A DNA stretch of 27,800 bases. Source: Candidatus Delongbacteria bacterium (GTDB taxonomy: Bacteria; UBA4055). The stretch is taken from the NCBI GenBank assembly GCA_016937995.1, contig JAFGVM010000091.1, positions 1 through 27,800 of the forward strand. Direction: 5' to 3'. The number at the start of each line of letters is the position of its first letter. Position 1 is the stretch's first letter. This document shows positions 15,347 through 24,781 of the stretch, in pieces. Under the pieces are notes generated by a model, which had not been told where the DNA came from, did not search any database, and saw only the letters and a list, made by a program, of their open reading frames with translations. The translations under genes and the position numbers were made by a program.

Positions 15347-17305
15347 ATGTCAAAAAGCACAATGAAATTCAAGACCGAAGTAAGTCAACTTTTAGAACTT
15401 GTAACTCATTCTCTCTACTCTAATAAAGAGATATTTATAAGAGAGCTTGTTTCAAACGCATCTGACGCGCTTGATAAGATCCGCTTAGAGGGTTTGAAAG
15501 ATAAAAAACTGCTTGAAGGAAATGATGATCTTAAGATCAAGATAGACTTCAATAAGGATGCCGGTACTATAACTATCACTGATACCGGTATCGGTATGAC
15601 AAAGGAAGAATTGATAGACAATATCGGAACTATAGCAAAATCAGGAACGAAAGAGTTTTTCAACAAATTAAAAGAGATGAAGGAAAGTGAGGATAAGCAG
15701 GCGGAGCTGATCGGACAATTCGGTGTAGGATTCTATTCTGCATTCATAGTCTCTGAGAAGATCGTTATAAACACAAGAAAAGCCGGAAAAGGTAATGAAC
15801 CTGTAAGATGGGAATCTGACGGAAAAGAAAAATTCACGATAGATACATCTGACAGGACAGAAAGAGGAACTGAGATCACTCTATATCTTAATAAGGAAGA
15901 TGTTGATTTTGCTTCCGAATGGAAGATAAAGGATATAGTTAAAAAGTATTCTGACTATATCACTTACCCTATTCAAATGACGATCGAAAGAGAGGAAAAA
16001 CCTAAAGATAAAGATGGTAAAGAGATCGAAGGTGCTGAAGCAGTAACCACATATAAAGATGAAACTATCAACTCCCAGAAAGCAATATGGCAAAAAGCAA
16101 AGAAAGATGTAAAAAAAGAAGAATACAACGAGTTTTACAGGCATATCTCCCATGATTACGATGAACCATTGGAAAGAATACATTTGAACGTTGAAGGAAT
16201 TTTATCCTATAAAGCTTTACTTTATCTTCCCAAAAAAGCACCTTATGACCTTTTCATGAGAGAAGCTAAGATCGGAGTAAGTCTTTATGTAAGAAATGTA
16301 TTCATTATGGATGACAACAAGCATTTATTACCTGAATATATGAGATTTGTAAAAGGAGTTGTAGATTCTGCTGACCTTCCGTTAAACGTTTCCAGAGAAA
16401 TTCTTCAGGAAGATAAAACTTTAGACAAGATCCAGAAGAACCTTGTAAAGAAGATCCTTGAAACTTTAAAGAAAATGAAAGAAAAAGATACTGAAAAATA
16501 TATTGAATTCTATACAGAATTTGGAAAAGTTCTTAAGGAAGGTATTTATACTGATTTTGAGAACAAGGACAAGTTGACTGATCTGATCCTGTTCGAATCT
16601 ACTAAAACTGAAGAGGGTAAAGTAACATCTTTTGCAGAATATGTTGAAAGAATGCCTGAAAATCAAACCGAGATTTATTACATAACCGGGGAAAGCAGGA
16701 AATCACTGGAAAATTCACCTCATCTCGAAAAATTCAAACAGAAAGATTATGAAGTACTTTTCTTTACTGACCCTATTGATGAATTTATTGTCAACGGGCT
16801 GACTGAATATAAGGAAAAGAAATTAAAATCTGTTGGCAAGGGTGAAGTTGATCTATCTGATGAAAAGGAAAAAGAGGAAAATAAAAAGAAAAAAGAATCT
16901 GACAAGAAAAAGTACGGTTCTTTACTTGACAGTATAAAGGATGCTTTGAAAGATGATATAAAAGAAGTAAGAATTTCATCCAGGTTAACATCCAGTGCTG
17001 TCTGTCTTGTCTCTGATGAAAATGACATTTCACCTCATATGGAAAAAATATTTAAGTCAATGAATCAGGAAATACCTAGATCAAAAAGGATATTGGAACT
17101 GAACCCGAATCATCCTATCTTGGAAGTAATGCAGTCAATTTACGATAATGATAAAAAAGATACTAAACTTGGTGAATATTCTGAACTCTTGTATGATCAG
17201 GCTGTTCTTGCTGAGGGAGCTCCTTTAAAAGATCCCGTAAAGTTTGCGCATAGAATGGCTGATCTGATGGTATTTGAGGGAAAAACAAAGGTAACTAAAA
17301 AATAA
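15347..17305 (+). CDS. htpG: Hsp90-family molecular chaperone HtpG
   Basis: The 652-residue ATP-dependent cytoplasmic chaperone. The GHKL ATPase domain shows IFIRELVSNASDALDKIR at 29-46 (catalytic Glu33, Asn37), DTGIGMTKEEL at 79-89 (Asp79 binds adenine), GTIAKSGTKEF at 94-104 and GQFGVGFYSAF at 123-133. The middle domain has LPLNVSREILQED, and the C-terminal dimerisation domain follows. Length exceeds E. coli HtpG (624) because of two charged linkers, one near 210-235 and one Lys/Glu-rich near 500-525. AAAGGAG precedes the ATG by five bases. It is monocistronic, ended by the hairpin at 17324-17351. Induction by heat is expected for the family. Confidence 0.97.
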   Translation: MSKSTMKFKTEVSQLLELVTHSLYSNKEIFIRELVSNASDALDKIRLEGLKDKKLLEGNDDLKIKIDFNKDAGTITITDTGIGMTKEELIDNIGTIAKSGTKEFFNKLKEMKESEDKQAELIGQFGVGFYSAFIVSEKIVINTRKAGKGNEPVRWESDGKEKFTIDTSDRTERGTEITLYLNKEDVDFASEWKIKDIVKKYSDYITYPIQMTIEREEKPKDKDGKEIEGAEAVTTYKDETINSQKAIWQKAKKDVKKEEYNEFYRHISHDYDEPLERIHLNVEGILSYKALLYLPKKAPYDLFMREAKIGVSLYVRNVFIMDDNKHLLPEYMRFVKGVVDSADLPLNVSREILQEDKTLDKIQKNLVKKILETLKKMKEKDTEKYIEFYTEFGKVLKEGIYTDFENKDKLTDLILFESTKTEEGKVTSFAEYVERMPENQTEIYYITGESRKSLENSPHLEKFKQKDYEVLFFTDPIDEFIVNGLTEYKEKKLKSVGKGEVDLSDEKEKEENKKKKESDKKKYGSLLDSIKDALKDDIKEVRISSRLTSSAVCLVSDENDISPHMEKIFKSMNQEIPRSKRILELNPNHPILEVMQSIYDNDKKDTKLGEYSELLYDQAVLAEGAPLKDPVKFAHRMADLMVFEGKTKVTKK

Positions 17306-17323
17306 AATATTATTTTTCAAAAG

Positions 17324-17351
17324 AAAAGGGCTCTGATAGAGTCCTTTTTTT
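17324..17351 (+). terminator. Rho-independent terminator of htpG
   Basis: AAAAGGGCTCT pairs with AGAGTCCTTTT (one G:T pair) around a three-base loop, followed by a run of T. It lies 19 bases after the htpG stop. Confidence 0.85.
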
Positions 17352-17583
17352 GTATCTTCCCAAGTAGTTAAAACTTAATAATGAATATTCTTGTTGCTTT
17401 TCCAAAATTAGTTGATTATATTCGAATCGTAAATCGTTGTACACTGTTTTCTCGCTGTTGCTGCTTGAGTTGTTAAATGATCTTGGGCTGCAATAATAAG
17501 ACAAAAGTAATCGTTATGATCCTTTTGAATTATGCTGAAAAAAAGAGGTACATAACCGGTAAATTTATAATAGGATTGTTTCA

Positions 17584-17787
17584 ATGGAACAAGGAACAGT
17601 TAAATGGTTCAACAATGCTAAGGGCTTTGGCTTTATCGAAAGAGAAGAAGGCGAAGACGTATTTGTACACCACAATGCTATCGAAGGTACAGGTTACAAA
17701 TCATTGGACGAAGGCGACAAAGTTCAATTCGAAGTTGAGAAAGGACCAAAAGGATTACAGGCTACTAAAGTTTCTAAGATCTCTTAA
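17584..17787 (+). CDS. Cold-shock domain protein (CspA family)
   Basis: A 67-residue single cold-shock domain, the usual length. It has [16 protein letters not shown] with RNP-1 (KGFGFI, residues 13-18) and RNP-2 (VFVHH, 26-30), and ends with [10 protein letters not shown]. Such proteins bind single-stranded RNA/DNA and act as RNA chaperones. An AGGA sequence precedes the ATG. The 278-bp spacer between htpG and this gene (17306-17583) shows, apart from the htpG terminator, no other gene and may carry a long cold-shock 5' leader; no promoter could be fixed. A strong terminator follows at 17809-17840. Confidence 0.95.
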   Translation: MEQGTVKWFNNAKGFGFIEREEGEDVFVHHNAIEGTGYKSLDEGDKVQFEVEKGPKGLQATKVSKIS

Positions 17788-17808
17788 TTTTAGACTTGCC
17801 TAGAATTC

Positions 17809-17840
17809 AAAAAAAACCCGACAATTGCCGGGTTTTTTTT
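17809..17840. terminator. Bidirectional terminator between the csp gene and the MFS/SpeE-like gene
   Basis: Eight A, then CCCG, an eight-base loop, CGGG and eight T. The symmetry gives a T-run on both strands, so it can end both the rightward cold-shock gene and the leftward operon whose last stop is at 17899. Confidence 0.9.
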
Positions 17841-17898
17841 ATGGTTTTTATATTTTTTTAATACACTGTGTCCAATTGAGAAATATATACCCTTTAAA

Positions 17899-20403
17899 TT
17901 ATTTCTTCATTGATTCAAGCTTGATTAAAAAAGGGATCTCCTGATTCTCAGGGTTGATTCTCTGAGCCTGATATAATTTCTCAACATATCCTTTAGGATT
18001 ACCACTCATAGACTGAATAAGCCCTTCAAGAACTATCAAGGTTGACAACTTGAATTTTTCTAAAAGATCAACATTATCAACATTAAAAAAAACATCTGTG
18101 CTTTTGATATTCTTTAAAATATATTCTGCATTATAAACCCAGTTCATAGGCAGGAAACTATCCATTTCGAAAAAATCAAGGTAAGAATTATCATCATGGC
18201 AGATAACTGAGTTTTTATCAAGCTCTGCAATAGAATTACTGTCATAGATCAAAAAAGAGGCTAAACTATACGGTTCAGAGTACAAATATATATCATTTAT
18301 TTTTGATGCTTTCACTTTAAAATCTGCGAAATCTATCTTCATTGGTTTCTTTGTCCCGACGAGAAGTGTATGAGTATGACCTAACCATAAAGTGGTGTTC
18401 GGGAAAACAGAATTAAAGGTCTTCAGGATTCCGATATAGTCCTTTGTAAGCAACTTGTGCATTGGAAGGTACTGGGTGACCATTCCGTTATCAGAGAGAT
18501 GATCATAACAAAGCTGAAAATACTCCTGACTGTATAAACTTCCTGACCCCAGAACCGGATGAGTTGGATCACTTGAAATTAGATCAAATTTCTCTGTGCT
18601 TGACTGGAGATAATGCCTTCCATCATTGCCGATGATCTTCAATCTTCTATCTTCTACTACATTATGATTAAGTTCTTTATAGAATTTTGCTGCATTCTTC
18701 AGTTCTTCAGCCAGCTCAACACAAAGAACAGATTCTACTTCCGGATGTGAAAGAACTGTAGATGTCGTAACTCCGATACCAAAACCTACTATCAATACTT
18801 TTTTAGGATCATGACCGGTAAGAAAAGGTATGTGCCCGAGTAATTTTACAGCTTTGATCGCATCGTAGGAACTTCCGATAACAGAATTATTATTAAAATA
18901 TGTATAATTCACACCTGAAGTTTTATCTTTACCAACAACCAAAGTAGCTTCTACAGCTTCTTCGTAAAATAATATCTCTCTTTCACTCATTGAAAATGAA
19001 GGCGGCATCACTTTTATCCTTGTAATAAATACTGCACCTGTTACAATGATCAGAATAACAATTTGAAAAACGAAAATATAACCTCGAATGGATGGTTTGT
19101 TCCTGTATATCAGGTATATACTGACCGCAATGTTTATTAAAGCAATAATAAGTAAAGATCTGACGACACCAGCATATGGAATGAGTAAAAATGCCGCTAT
19201 GAACGGACCTATGAACCCACCTATAGTGTTAATAAAGTATACTCTGCTGAAACTTAAAGATACCATTTGACTTTTATCACTGTACAATCTTACTGCACTT
19301 GTAAAAACGAATCCGGCTAGTACAGCTTGCGGGAGAACAGTTAAGATCGAAAGAATAACAGGTGGAAGGAGTATCCTTGAAACAGGACTTGTCAATACTT
19401 CATGAAGCGGAATAATTATCCAACGGGGAGCATTTACAAAAACAAGAACGCCTACTGCTATTATGGTTCCTGTAGCAAAAAGCCCAAGTAATAAATTTTT
19501 AAGAATATCCGATTCATCAGACGTGATCTTTTTGAACAGCAGACTTCCGAGAAAATATCCGAAAATTATCACTGAGACAATTAAAGCAAAAGTATAACTT
19601 GTATTTGTTAAATATATTTTAAATATCCTGAGCCAGATTATCTGAGCGATCAAACCTGTCAATCCGGAGATAAATGCTACCAGCATTGAAAATTTTGGAT
19701 GTTCTCTTCCCTGAGTTTTTAATTCAACCGGTTTTACTATTTTTAATTTCTCTTCAGGGATCAGGCTTTGACTGATCTTATGATTTATCATAATTCCGGT
19801 AATCCAAGCAAGAATTAAATTCATTGAAGAAACTATGAACACTGTACCTTTCATCCCCGGGTATCTGAGCAGAACAAATCCAGCTAGTAATCCACCCAGT
19901 GACGATCCAAAAGTATCAGCTGCAAATGTGTTACCTATCGAATTAGAAATATTATTACCCATGAACAAATATATTCTCGTCACAATAGGCATAATTCCAC
20001 CAATGAAAAAAGCTGAGGCGAATACAATGCTCAATGCATATATATAAACAACAATCTCAACTTTATCACCAAGTAAATCATTTACCGCATTATACTTGTA
20101 AATTTTTGGAATAAGCTGCAGCAGCAAATATACTATCAGGTTCACTATACCTATCGTAATAAGAAGTCTACCCAGGAATCCAACCGGATATTTCGTTTTA
20201 TCCGCCTTTTTACCCAGAAAGTAAGATCCGGTTCCAAGACCGGCCATAAATGCGGAAATTACTATAGTTGATGCATGAACAGTTGTACCAAGATATAAAC
20301 CCAGTATCCTGTCCCATGTTACTTCATAAATCAGAAAAGAAACGCTGGTAAAAAATACAACCAGCGTTAACAATACTCTTTTTGTTTTATAATTTTCAGT
20401 CAT
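17899..20403 (-). CDS. MFS-like membrane domain fused to a spermidine-synthase-like domain
   Basis: An 834-residue fusion. Residues 10-465 hold about 12-14 TM segments of the fused MFS/spermidine synthase family, with a soluble linker near 205-238. Residues 475-720 form the SpeE-like Rossmann fold: ILFYEEAVEATLVV at 477-490, the nucleotide loop VGFGIGVTT at 539-547, acidic Glu563, NDGRHYL at 593-599, and SSDPTHP at 610-616. Classical spermidine synthases have D-S-[S/T]-D-P at the last site; the first Asp is missing here, so true aminopropyl transfer is doubtful. The last 35 residues look TPR-like. The ATG overlaps the stop of the carboxypeptidase gene by one base (TAATG), so the two are translationally coupled. 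Substrate unknown. Confidence 0.85.
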   Translation of the reverse strand: MTENYKTKRVLLTLVVFFTSVSFLIYEVTWDRILGLYLGTTVHASTIVISAFMAGLGTGSYFLGKKADKTKYPVGFLGRLLITIGIVNLIVYLLLQLIPKIYKYNAVNDLLGDKVEIVVYIYALSIVFASAFFIGGIMPIVTRIYLFMGNNISNSIGNTFAADTFGSSLGGLLAGFVLLRYPGMKGTVFIVSSMNLILAWITGIMINHKISQSLIPEEKLKIVKPVELKTQGREHPKFSMLVAFISGLTGLIAQIIWLRIFKIYLTNTSYTFALIVSVIIFGYFLGSLLFKKITSDESDILKNLLLGLFATGTIIAVGVLVFVNAPRWIIIPLHEVLTSPVSRILLPPVILSILTVLPQAVLAGFVFTSAVRLYSDKSQMVSLSFSRVYFINTIGGFIGPFIAAFLLIPYAGVVRSLLIIALINIAVSIYLIYRNKPSIRGYIFVFQIVILIIVTGAVFITRIKVMPPSFSMSEREILFYEEAVEATLVVGKDKTSGVNYTYFNNNSVIGSSYDAIKAVKLLGHIPFLTGHDPKKVLIVGFGIGVTTSTVLSHPEVESVLCVELAEELKNAAKFYKELNHNVVEDRRLKIIGNDGRHYLQSSTEKFDLISSDPTHPVLGSGSLYSQEYFQLCYDHLSDNGMVTQYLPMHKLLTKDYIGILKTFNSVFPNTTLWLGHTHTLLVGTKKPMKIDFADFKVKASKINDIYLYSEPYSLASFLIYDSNSIAELDKNSVICHDDNSYLDFFEMDSFLPMNWVYNAEYILKNIKSTDVFFNVDNVDLLEKFKLSTLIVLEGLIQSMSGNPKGYVEKLYQAQRINPENQEIPFLIKLESMKK

Positions 20404-22916
20404 TACTTTGCATCATCAGCAGTTACATAGTAAAAATATTTATTTCCTGTCAAAATATCATTATCAATATACAAATTTGTTAATGAAGTATCAATCTTAA
20501 TAAATCCGGAATAAGGATCGGTCGACCTGTATATATTGTATACGGTCGCACCTGTAACAGCATCCCAGCTCAGTGAACATGAAGCTGCTTCTGTATTAGG
20601 AACAACATTAACTGGTGAAGAAAGAGCATCGGAGACAATGAATTTTACCGGGATGATAACAGTGCTGTTAGATGGATCATTACTGTTAAGGTTAATATCA
20701 GCATAATAGATGCCATAATCCAATCCGTCCGTGTTAGCAGTTGCTGTTATCTGTTCTGATCCCGAAGCAGAAACTGTTCCTGAGGATGGATCCAGACTTA
20801 ACCATTCAGGTATAATTGTTGCCTTGAATTCAATTGCTAAACTGTTCTTTATATATGCGGAATTATATACAACCTGAATACCGTCAGAACCGTCACCACT
20901 CTCGATACCGACAGTACATGCATCCAGGGTTCCGTTCATAGTATTGTATTGAAGAATGATAGTACCATTTTGATAAAGCAATACTTCAAAAGTATTTTTA
21001 GTCCCGCCACCGTAATTTATTATTTGATTATATTGAACAATAAATCTGCCATTTGCACTATCATAGTAGTAATAAATATCATCGCTTTGTCCTGAAGAAG
21101 GGTCGAGATCGTCCCAGAAAGGTGCAATTACTGCGTTTGGAGCTGAGCTTGAAGGAATTATCGGATTTGTATAACTTATAGCCGTACCGGTAAAAGTAAT
21201 TGCTCCATTTGCACCGATCCTTACTGTAGAATAATCTGTTCCGTAAAAATTGAAAGCAAATCCTAATGCCAATGAACTTGAAATACCGTCATCTGACAAA
21301 CCAAGAGGTGTGCCCAGAGAAGAAATATCCACCCAGTTGTAAGCAGGACCATCCGGTTCATCAGAGTCTTTCCATGAATAACCGTATGTATCCGGACCTC
21401 CGCTTCCTTTTGTTTTAATATAGCTGACCGATTGATTATAGGTCAGGTCCGCATTCCCTGAATTTCCAATATCAAACTTTTTGATACCTGTAAAACCGGG
21501 GTTCGCACTTATTGCTAATGTATCCTGTACTGACACAGCAACTTCGGGGGCTGCCCCCATTTGCAGCTGTACGTTAACCTCGGTAGCTTCTCTGAATGAT
21601 CCTGTATCATCTGTTACAACTACATTATTAATGATTTGAGAAGTGTATCCCGGAGCTGATACTGTCATTGTATATGTACCGGGTTTCAATACCCTGTAAT
21701 AATCTCCAAAGTCAGGGTCTGTATAATATTCCTTATCTATTCCTGTGATCTCTATCTTAGCTTCTAGCGGAAGACCTGTATCATAATCGGTAACAATACC
21801 ATAAATACCTTTATGTACAGCTGAAAGATACCAGAACATTGCATCTCTGTTATCCTGCCAGAATCCTGCGATCTCACTATAAGCAGGCCATTTCGTATTT
21901 GATATTTCCAGAGTTAGATCCATATCTCCGTAATAATGATAGTTCCAGTCCTGCATTCCGCCAACTGCTTCATACCATTCAAGACCGTTAGTTATTCCTT
22001 CAGTAAAAGCACCGTTGTACATAGGAGTATTTCTGATCGCATAATTTGAAGCCAGCCATGTTGCATGAACATCATCAGGAGCAGCTGCATACTGTCCGCT
22101 TGTCAAAGGAGGCTTCGTATCTAAAATATAGTTTGCTACCAATGCACCACCATGATAGTTCGTTGATAAAATAAAGTTATGGTCATTACTCCAGTTTATC
22201 ATAGCATCGATCTCAGGTTCATCTGATTCAGCTAAATTTGTTTCTCCTGTCAAAAAATCAGGAAAGTCTCTGTTCAGATCTATATAGTTAGCATTATACC
22301 GTGAATTGTTAGCCATTCCGTCAGGATTCAACAACGGCATTACATATAATTCAGTATTATTGACTATGAACTGCATAGTATCATTGTTAGCCTGATATCC
22401 TTTTAAAATATCCTCGATCAAATACATTTCCATCTCTACACCGGTAACTTCATCACCGTGCATAGTAGAAACAAATTTTACTTCAGGTTCAGCTTCCTCA
22501 ATATTCACATTGTCAGAGATCTTAAGTACCCATAATGGTCTACTCTGTACTGAAGTTCCGATCTGAATTCTCTTGCATATTGCCGGATATCTGTTCTGCC
22601 AAACAAGCATAGAATCACCGATATCTTCGTTATATCTGTAGGAGGAGGCATCTTTGGGCAGTTTTAAGGGTTCCCATGTGATAGTATATCCTTCATTCTC
22701 GATGATATCAAATCTTTCCTGATCTACATAGATTTTCAAGTATTCAGGAAATCCTTTTTCTTTTCCCTGAAAACTGGTCCTGTCGATATCAATTTCATGC
22801 TTCTTCAAAAATTTAAGGTCTTCAATTCCGGATACTTTTACCTTTGCATATTCAAATTTCTTAGCACCAAATACCATTATTGCGAAGATCATCAGATAGA
22901 TCATTGTTTTCTTCAT
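20403..22916 (-). CDS. Secreted M14 zinc carboxypeptidase (D/N/E-type) with TTR, BACON-like and fn3 domains
   Basis: An 837-residue exported protein with signal peptide 1-17. The catalytic domain (about 90-365) has zinc ligands His153 and Glu156 (MHGDE) and His255 (NYHGG), NPDG at 197-200, carboxylate-binding Asn-Arg at 215-216, GGMQDWNYHY at 319-328, and general base Glu337 (LTLEIS). GGMQDWNY and the following transthyretin-like domain (about 370-455) mark the regulatory CPD/CPN/CPE subfamily, whose characterised members remove C-terminal Arg or Lys. Next come an unassigned beta domain (about 500-690), a BACON-like repeat (WLSLDPSSGTVSASGSE) and a C-terminal fn3 domain. It has no T9SS NYPNPFNP domain. 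It lies 19 bp after the deiminase gene and overlaps the next gene by one base. Confidence 0.9.
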   Translation of the reverse strand: MKKTMIYLMIFAIMVFGAKKFEYAKVKVSGIEDLKFLKKHEIDIDRTSFQGKEKGFPEYLKIYVDQERFDIIENEGYTITWEPLKLPKDASSYRYNEDIGDSMLVWQNRYPAICKRIQIGTSVQSRPLWVLKISDNVNIEEAEPEVKFVSTMHGDEVTGVEMEMYLIEDILKGYQANNDTMQFIVNNTELYVMPLLNPDGMANNSRYNANYIDLNRDFPDFLTGETNLAESDEPEIDAMINWSNDHNFILSTNYHGGALVANYILDTKPPLTSGQYAAAPDDVHATWLASNYAIRNTPMYNGAFTEGITNGLEWYEAVGGMQDWNYHYYGDMDLTLEISNTKWPAYSEIAGFWQDNRDAMFWYLSAVHKGIYGIVTDYDTGLPLEAKIEITGIDKEYYTDPDFGDYYRVLKPGTYTMTVSAPGYTSQIINNVVVTDDTGSFREATEVNVQLQMGAAPEVAVSVQDTLAISANPGFTGIKKFDIGNSGNADLTYNQSVSYIKTKGSGGPDTYGYSWKDSDEPDGPAYNWVDISSLGTPLGLSDDGISSSLALGFAFNFYGTDYSTVRIGANGAITFTGTAISYTNPIIPSSSAPNAVIAPFWDDLDPSSGQSDDIYYYYDSANGRFIVQYNQIINYGGGTKNTFEVLLYQNGTIILQYNTMNGTLDACTVGIESGDGSDGIQVVYNSAYIKNSLAIEFKATIIPEWLSLDPSSGTVSASGSEQITATANTDGLDYGIYYADINLNSNDPSNSTVIIPVKFIVSDALSSPVNVVPNTEAASCSLSWDAVTGATVYNIYRSTDPYSGFIKIDTSLTNLYIDNDILTGNKYFYYVTADDAK

Positions 22917-22935
22917 ATAAATTTTGCCTTAAGTT

Positions 22936-24603
22936 TTATTTTACATTATCAGCTGTAATTCTATAGAAATATCTGTTGCCAGTAAGAACATCATTGTCCG
23001 TGTAATCACTTGTCGGAGATGTGTCTATCTGTGAAAATCCTGAATAAGGATCGGTAGATCTATAGATGATATAGTTATTTGCACCACCTACATCATCCCA
23101 GTCTAAGTTAGCTGAATTTGAGATAGCAACAATAGAAATATTTGCCGGTGCTGATAATGGACCAACTACATTAAAAATGTGAGGATCAGCCTGACCTATG
23201 AACGGATGGTTCTCAATTCTTCCTGAACTGTCTTCAGAATGAATATAGTAAGATACTACTGAACCTGTTGACTGCTGAGGAATAGTTGCAGTATAAGTTC
23301 CTTTAACTTCTGTCATAGGAAGAGAATTCCAGCTTCCGTCATCGATCTTATAGTATAGGTCCGCAGTATTTATATCATACCCGCCGTAAGAATTAATTTC
23401 GGCTGAGATCAAGTAATCTTCGGTCGAATTTCTGTCAGAAGGATTTGCAATATGTCTTATGTAAAGCATTTCTTCATCGACTGCACCTCTCGTTCTGCAA
23501 TGAAGAGCATCTGTAGACTCCCAGCCGTACGGATCTGCTAACCCTGCTACTGGTACTATTGTGTATCCCGGCATTGCAGCCTCGTACACTGCAATTGCAG
23601 CTGCATCATTTATTGCATCATTCACTATCGGTACATAAACATGATCATTCAATATTAACGAATTAGAATATGGCTCATTATTAGGTGTATTTACTCTGTA
23701 AATTTCGTAAGGAGCGCCATAGGAAGATGTTTGTGATGCGAAATATGCTGCTGTTGCTTCTATATCAGCATATTGTGGGTGATATGTTGGTACTTCTCTG
23801 ATAAGTATCTTATCAATGTCAAGATATTTACCCCAGCAGTCAATATGATCGATATAAGTATTATTAGGGTCCTGAACAACATGGTAAGTATGAATTCCAA
23901 GGTAATCATTCATTCTTTGATCGACTTCAGCAGAAGAAATACCAAGAGTTGCATAACTTTCTTCATAAACAATAGTTGTTGAGGCCGCGATCCCCATTCC
24001 GTCAGTCATATAATTTCCACCGGTATGAATAACGCTCATTCCATAATACGGCTCAGTTAAGAAATTTGAAACTTCTGAAGGTATAGCATCATCATTGGGT
24101 CTTGGTCTGTTATACATGAAGTCGCATACACTTACTTCATTGTCAACTACCACATACCATGCACCGTAATCTCTGGTCCAGTAAGAATCTGAATCCGCAA
24201 GTAAGAATTCACAGTTAGTTGTATCAACCCCGGCAGCAACATAAGCATTTATCACAGTTCTTCTTTCATTAGTTGAGGCACAAATAGTATAAACAGTTGT
24301 ATGTGTTGCCATTGCTTTTATAAAATCCATTGGAATTCCAAACTGGTATCTTATGAAAACACCCTGCATTCTTTCAAATTCTGCAGTTTGTCTGATATTT
24401 CCGGTCGGAGCTGGTGTTGCTGAGAAATCCTTGCCGATATCACCGGCTCTTTCAAGTTCTTCCGGTGTCATCCAGTGTGGCATGGAATTCGGATTGTTTT
24501 TGAACCATTCTTCAGTTCTTTTTTTAAGATCGTCCGATGAGTCAGCGAAACTCAGTGAGAATATTGCTATGATCATTACTAATATTGACGTGATTTTTCT
24601 CAA
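22936..24603 (-). CDS. Secreted peptidylarginine deiminase, Porphyromonas (PPAD) type
   Basis: A 555-residue exported protein of the agmatine-deiminase/PPAD superfamily. The signal peptide is 1-20 (FSLSFA before DSS). Catalytic residues by motif are Asp145 (YWTRDYG), His253 and Asp255 (IDHIDCWGK), Asn314 (YSNSL) and Cys369 (DALHCRTRG). NRPRPNDD at 165-172 supplies two arginines spaced like PPAD Arg152/Arg154, which bind the substrate's C-terminal carboxylate, so peptides with C-terminal Arg are the likelier substrate than agmatine. An Ig-like domain (about 395-475) and a C-terminal fn3 domain follow. The start is TTG, with AGGAGG six bases upstream. First gene of an operon with a good promoter at 24666-24694. 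Confidence 0.88.
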   Translation of the reverse strand: MRKITSILVMIIAIFSLSFADSSDDLKKRTEEWFKNNPNSMPHWMTPEELERAGDIGKDFSATPAPTGNIRQTAEFERMQGVFIRYQFGIPMDFIKAMATHTTVYTICASTNERRTVINAYVAAGVDTTNCEFLLADSDSYWTRDYGAWYVVVDNEVSVCDFMYNRPRPNDDAIPSEVSNFLTEPYYGMSVIHTGGNYMTDGMGIAASTTIVYEESYATLGISSAEVDQRMNDYLGIHTYHVVQDPNNTYIDHIDCWGKYLDIDKILIREVPTYHPQYADIEATAAYFASQTSSYGAPYEIYRVNTPNNEPYSNSLILNDHVYVPIVNDAINDAAAIAVYEAAMPGYTIVPVAGLADPYGWESTDALHCRTRGAVDEEMLYIRHIANPSDRNSTEDYLISAEINSYGGYDINTADLYYKIDDGSWNSLPMTEVKGTYTATIPQQSTGSVVSYYIHSEDSSGRIENHPFIGQADPHIFNVVGPLSAPANISIVAISNSANLDWDDVGGANNYIIYRSTDPYSGFSQIDTSPTSDYTDNDVLTGNRYFYRITADNVK

Positions 24604-24694
24604 GATACCCCTCCTAAAATAAAATTTCCTGCATAAATTTTCTTATGCTTAACCAGTAGATAAACATTGTATATATCAAAGACAGGATTGTCAA
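24604..24694 (-). promoter_or_regulatory. Promoter and leader of the deiminase-carboxypeptidase operon
   Basis: On the minus strand a perfect TTGACA (24689-24694) is followed, after exactly 17 bases, by TACAAT (24666-24671), a strong sigma70-type promoter. The leader of about 55 bases contains a small hairpin (CATAA/TTATG) and a strong AGGAGG six bases before the TTG start, which decides that start. Confidence 0.7.
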
Positions 24695-24730
24695 TGATAA
24701 ATGTTATCTATTTTTGCTGTTTATAAAATA

Positions 24731-24760
24731 AAAAGGGTGCTCGAATACGAACACCCTTTT
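24731..24760 (-). terminator. Terminator of the secreted-protein operon
   Basis: AAAAGGGTG-type arms pair over about 13 bp (one G:T pair) around a four-base loop, and the minus strand continues in T-rich sequence. It lies 21 bases after the stop at 24782 and separates this group from the deiminase promoter. Confidence 0.85.
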
Positions 24761-24781
24761 CCTTTCTTTATCATATAACCT

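Noticed and set aside
16747-17033. Two antisense ORFs inside htpG
   Set aside because: Ser/Phe-rich mirror of the Lys/Glu-rich linker codons of htpG.
17477-17803. Rightward 108-codon ORF overlapping the cold-shock gene
   Set aside because: Out-of-frame shadow of the cold-shock gene; the real frame has the RNP motifs.
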